A DNA stretch of 64,000 nt from Alphaproteobacteria bacterium (GCA_009694045.1 SHVY01000011.1:1-64000), one strand, 5' to 3'; shown: positions 33,932-43,754, counted from the first letter of the stretch. The notes: generated by a model from the letters alone, not told the origin. Made by a program: numbers and translations.

Positions 33932-34407
33932 GGACCCTCCCGGCCCAACACCTACCGCCGGTGGGTGGGGGAGTCCAGACGCGGCGATCTTCTACTTTTT
34001 CACCTTCCGGTACCTGGTCTTCGCGGGCCCCGGCACTTGGAGCCTCGACAGCGCCGGCGCTTGTCCCTTCTCGGCGGAAGTGGGTATACGTGGGTCGCCA
34101 TCCTGCCAGTGAGTTGCGCTGTCGGTTAGGGCCGGACAGCGGGGATCTTCATTGAGCGGTGAGCGGCGGAGACATAGGGCATGCCTTTGGCGCGCGCTGC
34201 GGGCGTGGCGGCGGGTGGGGCTTGAGTCTCGGCGAACCATCCTCGTGGTTCCCCGGCCGGCGGCGGCAGCCTCGGCGACCAAGCCATGGCGCAAGGGTTG
34301 ATCGACGGCATCGAAGGGCGCGGCCGTTTCTCATTCGGCCAGATCATCGGGGAAGGGTGGAAACCGCAAACCTGTTGGCGGATGCGGGCACGACGGTCGC
34401 GTGGTCC

Positions 34408-35388
34408 ATGGCAAACAAGAGGTCGATCATCGCCGTGGCCCGGGCGCTCAATGACGCCGCTGCGCTGGTCCTGCTCGGGGCCGACGTGATGGACGGCTGC
34501 TACGGCGATTCGATCACGGAGATGATGTGCGACATCGCCAATACGGGAGCGGCCAGCGGCGTGCCGACGGTTCTTGCCGGCTTCATCTGGTCGGAGAAAC
34601 CAACCGACGGCGCGATCCGCAATCTGCGGGGCCTGCACCCGTCGGTCGTCTGCAACCTGCGGGACCCCGTATCCCTGGACCGGTTCCAGCTCAAGGTGGG
34701 CAGACCCGCGAACCCGGTGGCGGACTTGGCGTTCCTCCTGCGGCCGAGGGTCACGACGACCGAGGTCGCGGCCGTGCTGGCGTGGATGGATGACGTGCGC
34801 TCGAACGGCGGCCGCCTCGTCGTGATGAATGTGAACAAGCTCGCCACCCGCGCGCTGCAGGGCAGCGTCGACCAGATTTTCGCGGACGTCGCGAATCACC
34901 TCCTTGCCCAGCGCGGCTATCTTCATCTCGTGCTTATGTACCACGACTTCAGGGACGCGCAGAAGGAAGCGGAAACGATCGGCGCCATCCACGGAAGAAT
35001 CCTTGCACCCCACGGCCACCGTGTCCTGAAGGTTCTTGGCGCGACCGACGCATGGTGCGCCAAGGGCGTCGCCGGGGCAGCGGATCTTGTCCTCACCGGT
35101 CGCATGCACCTCGCCATCGCGGCGCTCGGGGCGGGTGTCCCGGCGGTTTGCATCGTCTATCAGGGGAAGTTCGAAGGCCTCATGCAGCTTTTCGCCCTCG
35201 AAGACGTAATTCTCGAGCCCGGTCGCATCGACTCCGTCGCTCCTGTTCTCGCCTGTATGGGACGGGCATTGGCGCGGCTCGACGAGATGAAGGCCACGAT
35301 CAATTCGCGCCTGCCGCTGGTCCGGAAACTGGCCCTGAAAAACGTGGAGTTCCTACGAGCGATCGGTGACGTACGCCCCGGCGTTTGA
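34408..35388 (+). CDS. Polysaccharide pyruvyl transferase-like protein, apparently lacking its N-terminal domain
   Basis: ALVLLGADVMDGCYGDSITEMMCDIANTGAASGVPTVLAGFIWSEKP, GAADLVLTGRMHLAIAALGAGVPAVCIVYQGKFEGL. Confidence 0.7.
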   Translation: MANKRSIIAVARALNDAAALVLLGADVMDGCYGDSITEMMCDIANTGAASGVPTVLAGFIWSEKPTDGAIRNLRGLHPSVVCNLRDPVSLDRFQLKVGRPANPVADLAFLLRPRVTTTEVAAVLAWMDDVRSNGGRLVVMNVNKLATRALQGSVDQIFADVANHLLAQRGYLHLVLMYHDFRDAQKEAETIGAIHGRILAPHGHRVLKVLGATDAWCAKGVAGAADLVLTGRMHLAIAALGAGVPAVCIVYQGKFEGLMQLFALEDVILEPGRIDSVAPVLACMGRALARLDEMKATINSRLPLVRKLALKNVEFLRAIGDVRPGV

Positions 35389-35462
35389 GGGATTCATCGG
35401 GTGGTACTCCGCCCGTCGCGACACTTCCTCGTTGAGCATCGCCCGCGCGCGCCAATGCAGCC

Positions 35463-36370
35463 ATGGTGGCCCATGAGCGACCACCCTGCGCGGGTGGCGC
35501 GAACGCTTTTCTCACGGCCTGCATCGTCGCCGCCAGCCATCACGGGGAACGACGGATTCGCCTCGACGCTCCCGTCTGCCCGCAGCTTGCCGACAATCTC
35601 GACGTTGCCCTTCGCCTTCTGCGGCGGTGGTACGTTGGACTCGATCGGGTTGGTCGCGATCGAAGGCCCGCGCCTGCCCGGGGCGAAGCTGCCGAGCGTG
35701 GCAGCCGCGTCCTTATCTTTCGGGGGGGCGTGGATTCGCTTGCGCTCCTCCGGCTGAACCATCTCACCTACCCCGTCGGCCACCCATCGCGTATCCGGTT
35801 CTGCCTGCTCGCATACGGGCTCGACGTCGGCGACCCGAACAAGCCGCCGCGACTCGACATTTTCGACGCCCTCGTTGCGGGAATGCGCGAGGTCACGACG
35901 AATGCGGGAGCAGAGCTCGTTCCGATCCGCACCAATGTTCGCGACCTTGCGGCCGATGTGGCAAATGCATCCTTACGATGTGGCAGCTTTTCGCGGCGGA
36001 CGCCCTCGATCAGGCAACGTCATTCCCCAGCCACGACCTCGATCCAGCCGCCATCGACGGATTGGGCTGCCGGACCCCGTACCACTTGGAGCTTTGGGAC
36101 TCGCTTGCCGAGATCATGGAACGCACCGGCCATCATGATCCCGCCCGGCGCTTCGAGGCGCTCGCCCGGTTTGGACGAGTCTTTCTCAGTACCCGTGGCG
36201 AGCGCCTGCTCATGAGATTGCAGGAGTTCGACGAACGGATCCTGGGGGGCAGGGTCGCGAAGCATATGCAGCACCGAGCCGGCGAGGTCGCCTTGCCGAA
36301 GGGCGTTGCCATCCGTAGCGCGGTGCGATTGCACGACCCGGCGCGCTCGTGGTCCGACCCGAACGCATGA
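35463..36370 (+). pseudogene. PP-loop (asparagine synthase/ATP pyrophosphatase-like) protein remnant
   Basis: VLIFRGGVDSLALLRLNHLTYPVGHPSRIRFCLLAYGLDVGD resembles an SGGVDS motif with Ser to Arg; continuation DPAAIDGLGCRTPYHLELWDSLAEIM...FGRVFLSTRGERLLMRL is in another frame. Confidence 0.5.
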
Positions 36371-36455
36371 GTCCACCCCGCGCCCTTAAGGCGGACCACG
36401 GGATGGGTGCCTTGTACCAACCTTCGTTGATGTTGACCCGGTCGTACCATTGTAC

Positions 36456-36492
36456 GGGTGTACGGGCGGGTCTGAGACCCGCCCGTACACCC
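36456..36492. repeat. Perfect 18-bp inverted repeat with 1-nt spacer
   Basis: GGGTGTACGGGCGGGTCT-G-AGACCCGCCCGTACACCC. Confidence 0.95.
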
Positions 36493-36529
36493 GCCCCTGG
36501 CGGCAGCGAACTCCTGTACCCTCGCGGCC

Positions 36530-37468
36530 ATGACGCGTGAGTCGATCATCCTGGATTGCGATACGGGGCGCGATGATGCGGTGGCCATCGCGCTGGCGCT
36601 CGCCTCGCCGGAAATCGACGTCCTGGGCGTGACCGCGGTGGCCGGCAACGCGCCACTCGCCATGACCGAGCGTAATTGCCGGTTCGTGTGCGAACTGTGT
36701 GGGCGCGCCGACCTGCCCGTCCACGCCGGGGCGGATCGGCCCCTGCTGCGCGACCTCGTGGTCGCCGCCGCGGTGCATGGCACGTCGGGGATCGAGGGGA
36801 TCGACGATGTCCAGCCTACCATGCCCTTGCGCGCGGGTCACGCCGTGGCGTTCATCCTCGAAACCCTCGAGGCCGCCCCTGGCCCGACCGTGACTCTGGT
36901 CCCGACCGGCCCCCTGACCAACCTCGCGCTCGCCTACGCCCAGGCGCCGGCGCTGTTCGCGAACGTCAAACAGATCGTGCTCATGGGCGGTGCGCGGCGC
37001 GAAGGGGGCAACGTCACGCCTACCGCCGAGTTCAACATCTACGTGGACCCGCACGCGGCGAAAATCGTCTTCGGCTGCGGCCGGCCGATCGTCGCGATCA
37101 GCCTGGACATCACCCACCGCGTCCTCGCCGAGCCGCGTCACGCCGCGCGGCTGCGGGAGCGGGGCGGGGTGGTCGCGGCCACGCTGGCGCCCTTGCTCGC
37201 GCCGACGCGCGGGGTGAACCGGACGCGCCACGGTATCGATCGGTCGCCGCTGCACGATCCTTGCACCATTGCCTGGCTGCTGCGGCCGGACCTGTTCAAG
37301 ACCAAGCACGTGAACGTGGAAGTCGAGACCGAGGGCTCTCTTACGCTCGGCGAGACCGTGGTCGATTTCTGGGCCCGGACCGAGCGGGCGCCCAATGTCC
37401 ACTGGGCCCACGACGTCGACGTCGAAGGGGTCTTCGATCTCCTCATCGAGCGGATCGCCCGGCTATAG
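36530..37468 (+). CDS. Nucleoside hydrolase (IunH/RihA-like)
   Basis: IILDCDTGRDDAVAIALAL, VTLVPTGPLTNLALA, AEFNIYVDPHAA. Confidence 0.94.
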   Translation: MTRESIILDCDTGRDDAVAIALALASPEIDVLGVTAVAGNAPLAMTERNCRFVCELCGRADLPVHAGADRPLLRDLVVAAAVHGTSGIEGIDDVQPTMPLRAGHAVAFILETLEAAPGPTVTLVPTGPLTNLALAYAQAPALFANVKQIVLMGGARREGGNVTPTAEFNIYVDPHAAKIVFGCGRPIVAISLDITHRVLAEPRHAARLRERGGVVAATLAPLLAPTRGVNRTRHGIDRSPLHDPCTIAWLLRPDLFKTKHVNVEVETEGSLTLGETVVDFWARTERAPNVHWAHDVDVEGVFDLLIERIARL

Positions 37469-38659
37469 CTCCGAGCGGCCCGATCCATCCTTTACGTACA
37501 GCGCCCGCGGCAGGGCGGAGAAGCTCGCGTGGCCCGCCTCAGTCACGCGGAAGGTCTCCGAGAGCTGCACGCCCCAGTCGTCCAGGCGCATGCCGCCGAC
37601 CATGTGGAACGTCATGCCGGGCTCCAGGGGGGTGCGGTCGCCGGGGCGGAGGCTGGCGGTGTGCTCGCCCCAGTCGGGCGGATAGTCGAGGCCGATCGAA
37701 TAGCCGATGCGCGCCTTCTTGGTGTAGCCGCCCCGCGCCATCACCGCCGCCCACACCGCGTGGACTTCTTCGCAAGCAACGCCGGGTTTGACCGCCGCCA
37801 TGGCCTCGTCCATGGCCTCGGCCATCAGGGCGGTCAGATCGCGGAGCTTCGGGGGCGGGGTGCCGAGGTACACGCTGCGCGACAGGCCGACGCAATAGCG
37901 ATGACGGCAGCCGCCGAGTTCCATGGCGGTGACCTCGCCCGCACGGTAGGGGTCGTCGGTCCAGGCGAGGTGCGGTGCCGAAGAACCGGCGCCCGAGCTC
38001 ATCATGATGGTCTCCGGAACGTCGCCACCGAACGCGGGCGTGCCCTTGATCTGGGCGGCAACCACCTTGGCCGCGGCGTCGCAGGCCCGGACGCCGGGGG
38101 CGATGGCGGCCACCGCCGCCGCCAGGGACAGGTCGGCGATCTTGCCGGCCTCGGCCATGTATGCCAGCTCCCGCGGCGACTTCACGATGCGCACCCAGTT
38201 GACGAGCGAGGTGGCGTCCGCGAAGCGCGCGTCCGGAAGGTTGGCCGTCAGCCGTTCGTGGCAGCGGGCGGTGTAGTAGTAGGTGTCCATCTCGACGCCG
38301 AACCGGGCCTTGGCCCAGCCCCGCCGCCGCAGCACCTCGGCGATGACATCGAACTCGTGCTTGGTCGCGGCCTGGACGTAGTCGTCGGCGTAACCTTCGA
38401 TATCGACCTCCGGCAGGTCGGTGGTCAGGCGGACGCAGGCAATGTCCCAGGCGCGGCCGATCCACAGCGGCCCCCGGTCCTGGGCGAGGGCCACGATCTG
38501 ATGGGTGTAGAACGACCAGCCGTCGTAGCCCGTCAGGTAGTTCATGTTCTGCGGGCAGGTAACCAACAGCACGTCGATCCCGGCCAGCGCCATGCGCGAC
38601 CGCGTGGCCGCGATGCGCGCCGCGTATTCGCGTTCCTCGAACCGCCGCATCGCCGTCAC
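37463..38659 (-). CDS. M24 family peptidase (Xaa-Pro aminopeptidase / ectoine hydrolase-like)
   Basis: LVTCPQNMNYLTGYDGWSFYTHQ, VTAMELGGCRHRYCVGLSRSVYLG, GYSIGLDYPPDWGE. Confidence 0.87.
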   Translation of the reverse strand: MTAMRRFEEREYAARIAATRSRMALAGIDVLLVTCPQNMNYLTGYDGWSFYTHQIVALAQDRGPLWIGRAWDIACVRLTTDLPEVDIEGYADDYVQAATKHEFDVIAEVLRRRGWAKARFGVEMDTYYYTARCHERLTANLPDARFADATSLVNWVRIVKSPRELAYMAEAGKIADLSLAAAVAAIAPGVRACDAAAKVVAAQIKGTPAFGGDVPETIMMSSGAGSSAPHLAWTDDPYRAGEVTAMELGGCRHRYCVGLSRSVYLGTPPPKLRDLTALMAEAMDEAMAAVKPGVACEEVHAVWAAVMARGGYTKKARIGYSIGLDYPPDWGEHTASLRPGDRTPLEPGMTFHMVGGMRLDDWGVQLSETFRVTEAGHASFSALPRALYVKDGSGRSEL

Positions 38660-39213
38660 TCCACTCTCGTGGCCCGCCAGGGCGTTGCCGCGTCCGGTGG
38701 GTCCAGTCGGATCACGTCCCCGTTGTCCAGGTCCTCACCCAGGGTGATGCCGGCGTGGCGCTCGACCGACCAGAACACCCCGCCGTGGGCGACGATCAGC
38801 ACCGGGCCAGGCCGCGCCAACGCTTGATTGAGCCCCGCGAGCGCCCGGGAGAGGAAGTCATCATAGGTCTCGGCGCCGGACGGGGTCATCCCGTCGCGCC
38901 AAGGATCGCGCCACGCCGTCCGTTCGATCACCCGGCCCTCGAGTTCGCCCAGACCACACTCCTTCAGGGAATCGATCACCACCAGCGGCAGGCCGAGAGT
39001 CGCGTTGATCACATCCGCCGTTTGCCGCGCCCGCAGAAGCGGGCTGCAGCACAGCGTCGTGAACGGCAGTCCATCCAGGGTGTCGCGTGCCGCCGCGGCC
39101 TGGACCAGGCCCCGGTCGTTGAGCGGCACGTCGCGTTGACCCTGGATGCGCCCCGCGCGGTTGTAGTCGGTTTCGCCGTGGCGGACGAAGACAAAGGGGC
39201 GGGCAAGCAGCAT
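38656..39213 (-). CDS. Histidine phosphatase family protein
   Basis: FVFVRHGETDYNRAGRIQGQRDVPLNDRG, VLIVAHGGVF. Confidence 0.93.
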   Translation of the reverse strand: MLLARPFVFVRHGETDYNRAGRIQGQRDVPLNDRGLVQAAAARDTLDGLPFTTLCCSPLLRARQTADVINATLGLPLVVIDSLKECGLGELEGRVIERTAWRDPWRDGMTPSGAETYDDFLSRALAGLNQALARPGPVLIVAHGGVFWSVERHAGITLGEDLDNGDVIRLDPPDAATPWRATRVE

Positions 39214-39224
39214 GGGACCGCAAA

Positions 39225-39302
39225 CTAGTGTCGTGGTTTCGAAGTTCGCCCTATCACGCGGCACCCCTCGGATGTGAACTTCGAAACCAGAAACGACACT
39301 AG
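39225..39302. repeat. Inverted-repeat element A with CTAGTGTCG ends
   Basis: CTAGTGTCGTGGTTTCGAAGTTC ... GAACTTCGAAACCAGAAACGACACTAG. Confidence 0.9.
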
Positions 39303-39315
39303 AGTCAATAGTTTG

Positions 39316-39390
39316 CTAGTGTCCCTTCGATTCCGAAATTCGCTCCGAGGATGGCCGCGAGGTCGGGCGAATTTCAGAATCGGGACACTA
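39316..39390. repeat. Inverted-repeat element B with (C)TAGTGTCCC ends
   Basis: CTAGTGTCCCTTCGATTCCGAAATTCGCTC ... GGGCGAATTTCAGAATCGGGACACTA. Confidence 0.9.
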
Positions 39391-39488
39391 ATCCGCGCGG
39401 CCCTGCCCCGACAATCGAGTCATCGCGTTTACGAGGCGGGTCGCAGGCGATACAGCGACCGCTTCCTTTTCGCGATCGGGGTGCGCCG

Positions 39489-40076
39489 ATGCGTAAGACG
39501 GTCCTTGCCTTCTTCTCGGCTCTGTGCGTCGCTTCTCCGGCTTTTTCCGACGTCAATGACGGCCTCGCCGCCTACCAGAACGGCGACTATGCGACGGCCT
39601 TCACGGAGTTCTCGACCGAGGCTGCCGAGGGCACGCCCGAGGCCGAATACAACCTTGGGCTGTTGTACTTCTTCGGCCTCGGGGTCACCCAGGACTACGC
39701 GGCGGCCCTGGAGTGGATCGGGCGCGCCGCGATTCACGACTATGCGCCCGCCCAATTCATGCTCGGCGCCATGTATGAACGCGGCGAAGGGCATTCGGCG
39801 AACATCAATCTCGCCCGGGCCTGGTACGAGCTCGCCGCCCAGCAGGGCCATGTCGATGCCCACCGCGCCGGCATGCTGATTGCGCTCGGCGACACGGCGG
39901 AAGCCGATCGGGTCGGGGTGGTCGTCTGGCTTACGCTCGCATCGGGCAAGGGCCACGCCGAGGCCCAGGCCAATCTGGCCAAGGTCAGCGAAGGTTTGAC
40001 GTCGGCCGAACTGATCGCCGTCGGCCAGCTTGCCGATACCTTCCAGGAGCGCGCCGCCCGCGCCGCGGACGAATAG
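39489..40076 (+). CDS. Sel1/TPR-like repeat secreted protein
   Basis: Signal peptide; AEYNLGLLYFFGLGVTQDYAAALEWIGRAA, AQFMLGAMYERGEGHSANINLARAWYELAA. Confidence 0.88.
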   Translation: MRKTVLAFFSALCVASPAFSDVNDGLAAYQNGDYATAFTEFSTEAAEGTPEAEYNLGLLYFFGLGVTQDYAAALEWIGRAAIHDYAPAQFMLGAMYERGEGHSANINLARAWYELAAQQGHVDAHRAGMLIALGDTAEADRVGVVVWLTLASGKGHAEAQANLAKVSEGLTSAELIAVGQLADTFQERAARAADE

Positions 40077-40235
40077 GCCCTTTGGCGGGACCCTAAGGGC
40101 CTGTTAAGGCCAGCGGGCGCACGCTACGCCCAGGCCTGCGCGCGATCGCTGTCATCGAGCCCATTGGGTTCCGCCGCGGGCACCTTGTTTGCTGGAGGTT
40201 GGCATGCGGGGCTTGCACTTCGCCCTTCGCCACGG

Positions 40236-40303
40236 TCTGGTACCGACTTTCGCGAGTTCCGGTGTCACCGCAGGTGACCCCGGAGCCGCGAAATCGGTAC
40301 AGA
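40236..40303. repeat. Imperfect inverted repeat
   Basis: TCTGGTACCGACTTTCGCGAGTTCCGGTGTCACC-GC-AGGTGACCCCGGAGCCGCGAAATCGGTACAGA. Confidence 0.85.
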
Positions 40304-40380
40304 CTCATGATCTTGTACCCGAACACGGGCTTCGTGCCCGTGGCGCGAAACTCCGAGATCGGGTACGAGCCGTGGTCGAT

Positions 40381-40530
40381 GATCGGCGCGGCGTAACGGC
40401 GATCGAGTATGCGTTGGTGGCCGCGGGCGGCGCGGCGGTCATCGTGGTCGCCGTGTTCACCATGGGCGAACGTGGTCGGGGCCATGTTCACCGACACGGC
40501 CGACGCCGTGGGCAGGCCAACAACAGTTAG
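40381..40530 (+). pseudogene. Flp family type IVb pilin remnant
   Basis: DDRRGVTAIEYALVAAGGAAVIVVAVFTMG, then a +/- frame reading ANVVGAMFTDTADAVG; upstream part is made of palindromic repeats. Confidence 0.65.
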
Positions 40531-40586
40531 AAATCCGGTCCCGGCTCATCGTTGCGAGCCATGAATCATCTCGATAAGGTCATCCG

Positions 40587-41612
40587 ATGCGAAACCGGCT
40601 CGCCGAGGTCCTGGCCTGCAAACCCACCCTTCTGGCGGATGGTGCCATGGGGACGAATTTGTTCGCTCGCGGCTTGCAAACCGGCGGATGCCCGGAGTTT
40701 TGGAACATCGACCATCCGGACCGGGTTCTCGCGGCGCACCGGGAGTTCGCGGCCGCCGGCTCCGACATCCTGTTGACCAACAGTTTCGGGGGCAATCGCT
40801 GTCGCCAGAAGCTTCATGACGCCCAGGATCGGGTTCACGAACTGAATGTCGCCGCCGCACGGTTGGCCCGCCAGGCGGCCGACGAATCGGGCCGGACGGT
40901 GGTCGTGGGCGGCTCGATGGGGCCGACGGGCGAGTTGTTTCTGCCGCTTGGTCCCCTGACCCACGACGACGGGGCGGCGGTCTTCGCCGAACAGGCGCGA
41001 GCCCTGGCCGAAGGCGGGGCGGACGTCCTGTGGATCGAAACCATGTCCTCGCGCGAGGAGGTGGTGGCGGCGGTCGCCGGGGCGGCGGCCGTCGGATTGC
41101 CGATCGTCGTCACCATGACTTTCGACACCAACGGTTGCACGATGATGGGGCTGACGCCCGCGGATGCCGTGGCCCTCTACCAAGGGTTGCCGGTCGCTCC
41201 GATCGCGTTCGGCGCCAATTGCGGCAACGGCGCCGGCGAACTGGTCGCGGCCGCCCTCGGGATCGCGGCGGCGGCCAAGCCGGGCGACGTGATCGTCGCC
41301 AAGGGTAATTGCGGCGTACCGCAGTACCTCGAGGGGCATATTCACTACAGCGGTACGCCGGAGGTCATGGCGAGCTATGCCCTGATGTGCCGTGACGCCG
41401 GCGCCCGGATCATCGGCGGGTGCTGCGGATCGACGGCCGTCCACATCCGGGCCATGGTCGATGCGCTCGCCACCGGGGCACGGCGGGAGCCGCCCACGCT
41501 CGCCGAAGTCGACACCGTGTTCGGACTGCACCGTCCGGTTGCCGGGCCTGGAGCGGTACGGGCCGGGCGGCGCGGTCCACGGGGCCAGGAACGACGTTCC
41601 GCCGGCGGTTGA
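40587..41612 (+). CDS. bmt: Homocysteine S-methyltransferase family protein (BHMT/MetH N-terminal-like)
   Basis: LLADGAMGTNLFARGL, NSFGGNRCRQKLH, zinc-binding GANCGNG and GGCCGS. Confidence 0.9.
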   Translation: MRNRLAEVLACKPTLLADGAMGTNLFARGLQTGGCPEFWNIDHPDRVLAAHREFAAAGSDILLTNSFGGNRCRQKLHDAQDRVHELNVAAARLARQAADESGRTVVVGGSMGPTGELFLPLGPLTHDDGAAVFAEQARALAEGGADVLWIETMSSREEVVAAVAGAAAVGLPIVVTMTFDTNGCTMMGLTPADAVALYQGLPVAPIAFGANCGNGAGELVAAALGIAAAAKPGDVIVAKGNCGVPQYLEGHIHYSGTPEVMASYALMCRDAGARIIGGCCGSTAVHIRAMVDALATGARREPPTLAEVDTVFGLHRPVAGPGAVRAGRRGPRGQERRSAGG

Positions 41613-41722
41613 CGACCCTTTTCACCCTTTCTTAAACGCGCGGGCCGCACCCTTCACGCTGGCGTGGCGCGCGCTCGGATCTCGATCGCGCGTCGCGCAT
41701 TCCATGTCCGCGAGGACCGAGT

Positions 41723-42259
41723 TTGGACACGTACGCGGTCGACGAGGCGAAGCCTGAACAGTCGGAGCCGAGGTCCAGCCCCAAGGATCGACGCAAGACC
41801 AGCCGACTTCTGGTCCATTGGCAGACGTTGCGCGGCGGCCGCCCCTACCCGGCACTCGCCGACGTCGATCCCGCGGCCCTAGGGCTACTCTGGCGATTCT
41901 GCTTCCTGGTGCGGCCATCCCCCATGAGCCTGATCTACACCCACGTCGGTTCGGCCCTGAGGACGAGCTACGGCGTCGATGGGTCCGAGGGCATGCCGGA
42001 GACCGTCCGCGCCATGGTCGAGGATCCCTACCACCGGGCGATTCAACGCATGGAGGCGATCTTGACGGATGGCACGATCCACAACCGCTGGGGTGACGAG
42101 CTGCGGTTCCGGTCCTCCGCCCTGCCGCTCAGCGACGACCAGGAGACCGTCTCCCATGTCCTGGGTCTGGTGGATTTCATCACCGTGCGCCGGGAACTCG
42201 CTGGCGGCATCAAGGTGGAAACCGCATGCGCGCCATCTGAGTGCGATCCGGCGGCCTGA
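41723..42259 (+). CDS. PAS domain-containing protein (PAS_5-like)
   Basis: LLVHWQTLRGGRPYPALADVDPAALGLLWRFCFLV...YTHVGSAL. Confidence 0.7.
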   Translation: MDTYAVDEAKPEQSEPRSSPKDRRKTSRLLVHWQTLRGGRPYPALADVDPAALGLLWRFCFLVRPSPMSLIYTHVGSALRTSYGVDGSEGMPETVRAMVEDPYHRAIQRMEAILTDGTIHNRWGDELRFRSSALPLSDDQETVSHVLGLVDFITVRRELAGGIKVETACAPSECDPAA

Positions 42260-42378
42260 TGTTTGCATCGCAGCACGGGCGAAGTCCCTGGAATCGTCCA
42301 CTTGTGGGGATTCCTGGGATCACTTACATTGCACCGCAACAAACACGCGTCACGGCAGGCGCGCAAAGGTAGAGGGCT

Positions 42379-42864
42379 ATGGGCGAGTTGCACGGATTCT
42401 ACCTGGAAGACCTCACCGTCGGCATGACGGCGCTGTACGCCAGGACCATCAACGCCGCCGATATCACCCTGTTCGCGGGTGTGTCGGGCGATATCAACCC
42501 CATGCATCTGAACCATGAATTCGCCAGCGGCACCATGTTCGAGGGCTGCATCGCCCACGGCATGTTGACCGCCAGCCTGATTTCCACCGTGCTCGGCACC
42601 AAGTTGCCGGGGCCGGGTTGCATCTACCTGAGCCAGAACCTGCAGTTCAAGGCCCCGGTTCGGGCCGGTGACACGGTACGGGCGCGGGCAACGATCACCG
42701 AAATCGTCAACGAACGCCGGCGCGTGACCCTCAAGACCGTCTGCACGGTCGGCGACAAGGTCGTGGTCGAAGGCGAGGCGATCGTGATGGTGCCGACCCG
42801 CGCGAGCCTCAAGGCACCGGCCAGCGCCGAACCGAAGGAACGGCTCCGCGCCGCCGGCGATTAG
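42379..42864 (+). CDS. MaoC family dehydratase ((R)-specific enoyl-CoA hydratase-like)
   Basis: ITLFAGVSGDINPMHLNHEFASGTMFEGCIAHGMLTASLIS hydratase-2 motif. Confidence 0.93.
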   Translation: MGELHGFYLEDLTVGMTALYARTINAADITLFAGVSGDINPMHLNHEFASGTMFEGCIAHGMLTASLISTVLGTKLPGPGCIYLSQNLQFKAPVRAGDTVRARATITEIVNERRRVTLKTVCTVGDKVVVEGEAIVMVPTRASLKAPASAEPKERLRAAGD

Positions 42865-43591
42865 CCTCGGAGCGCGCGGGCGATCCGCGCCAGACGGAGC
42901 AGGCACGTCAGCAGCGATCCCACCGCGATGATCGCGAGCGCCACGGCCGCGAGGCCGGGGCCGTTGCCGGCTAGGGGCGCGCCGGCCCAAATGGGCGCGG
43001 TGGCGTAGACCAGCGCGACGGCCGTGACCAGGGCCATCCGCTGCTGCTTCGCGAACGCCCCCCCCCGAAATCCTGATGTCCTGTCACGCCCCGGCCAACC
43101 GCTCGAACATAGGCTGTCAGCACCGCCGCGAGCGCCGCAATCCAACCCAGGGTTGCGGCCCCGCCGGCGGCGTAGCCCAGACCGACCAGGCCGGCGATAT
43201 CCGTCAGGCAGTCGGGCAGCTCGTTGAACAGCTCGCCAAGGCGGGAGCCGCCGCCGCGCTCGGCCACCATGCCATCGAACATGTTGGCCGCCAGCCGGAG
43301 CTGTACCAGGGCGGCACCGCCCAACCATAGGAACCAGACGTTACACGTGGCGGTCGCGGCGAAGGCCGCGCCGGCACCCAACCCGAAGACGAGACCCGCG
43401 ATCGAGACTTGATCTGAGGTTACTCCGATCCGTGCCAGGCAATCGGCGACGGCGGATGTCCAGGGCCAGGCGCGGGCCGCGATAGGTCGCCGGTTGGTCT
43501 GCAAGCCGGGCCTCGATTCCGCGAACGACGAACATCGTGATGGGCGGGGGCCGAATGCGCAATCATCGCAGCTGCTCGCGGTCCGATCCAA
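42861..43591 (-). pseudogene. CDP-alcohol phosphatidyltransferase family protein, frameshifted
   Basis: IGVTSDQVSIAGLVFGLGAG...AANMFDGMVAERGGGSRLGELFNELPDCLTD in one frame; GGAFAKQQRMALVTAVALVYATAPIW in another; break at G9 run on minus strand near 43048-43056. Confidence 0.8.
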
Positions 43592-43754
43592 ACGCTTGAT
43601 CCACGGCTATGATGTTTGGCGCGCGTTCCGGGCCGCGAACCCCTGCCCAAGTCGCCCGAAAGCGCGCTAGTGTCGGCTTCATGCCGCCTAGCGCCGATCT
43701 TGCCGTTCGTGGATTCATCATCGGGATGGCGATCGCGGCGCTCTGGCGGACCGT

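Noticed and set aside
43048-43056. Programmed ribosomal frameshifting at G9
   Set aside because: No evidence for a stimulatory structure or a conserved two-frame product; sequencing error or slippage is simpler.
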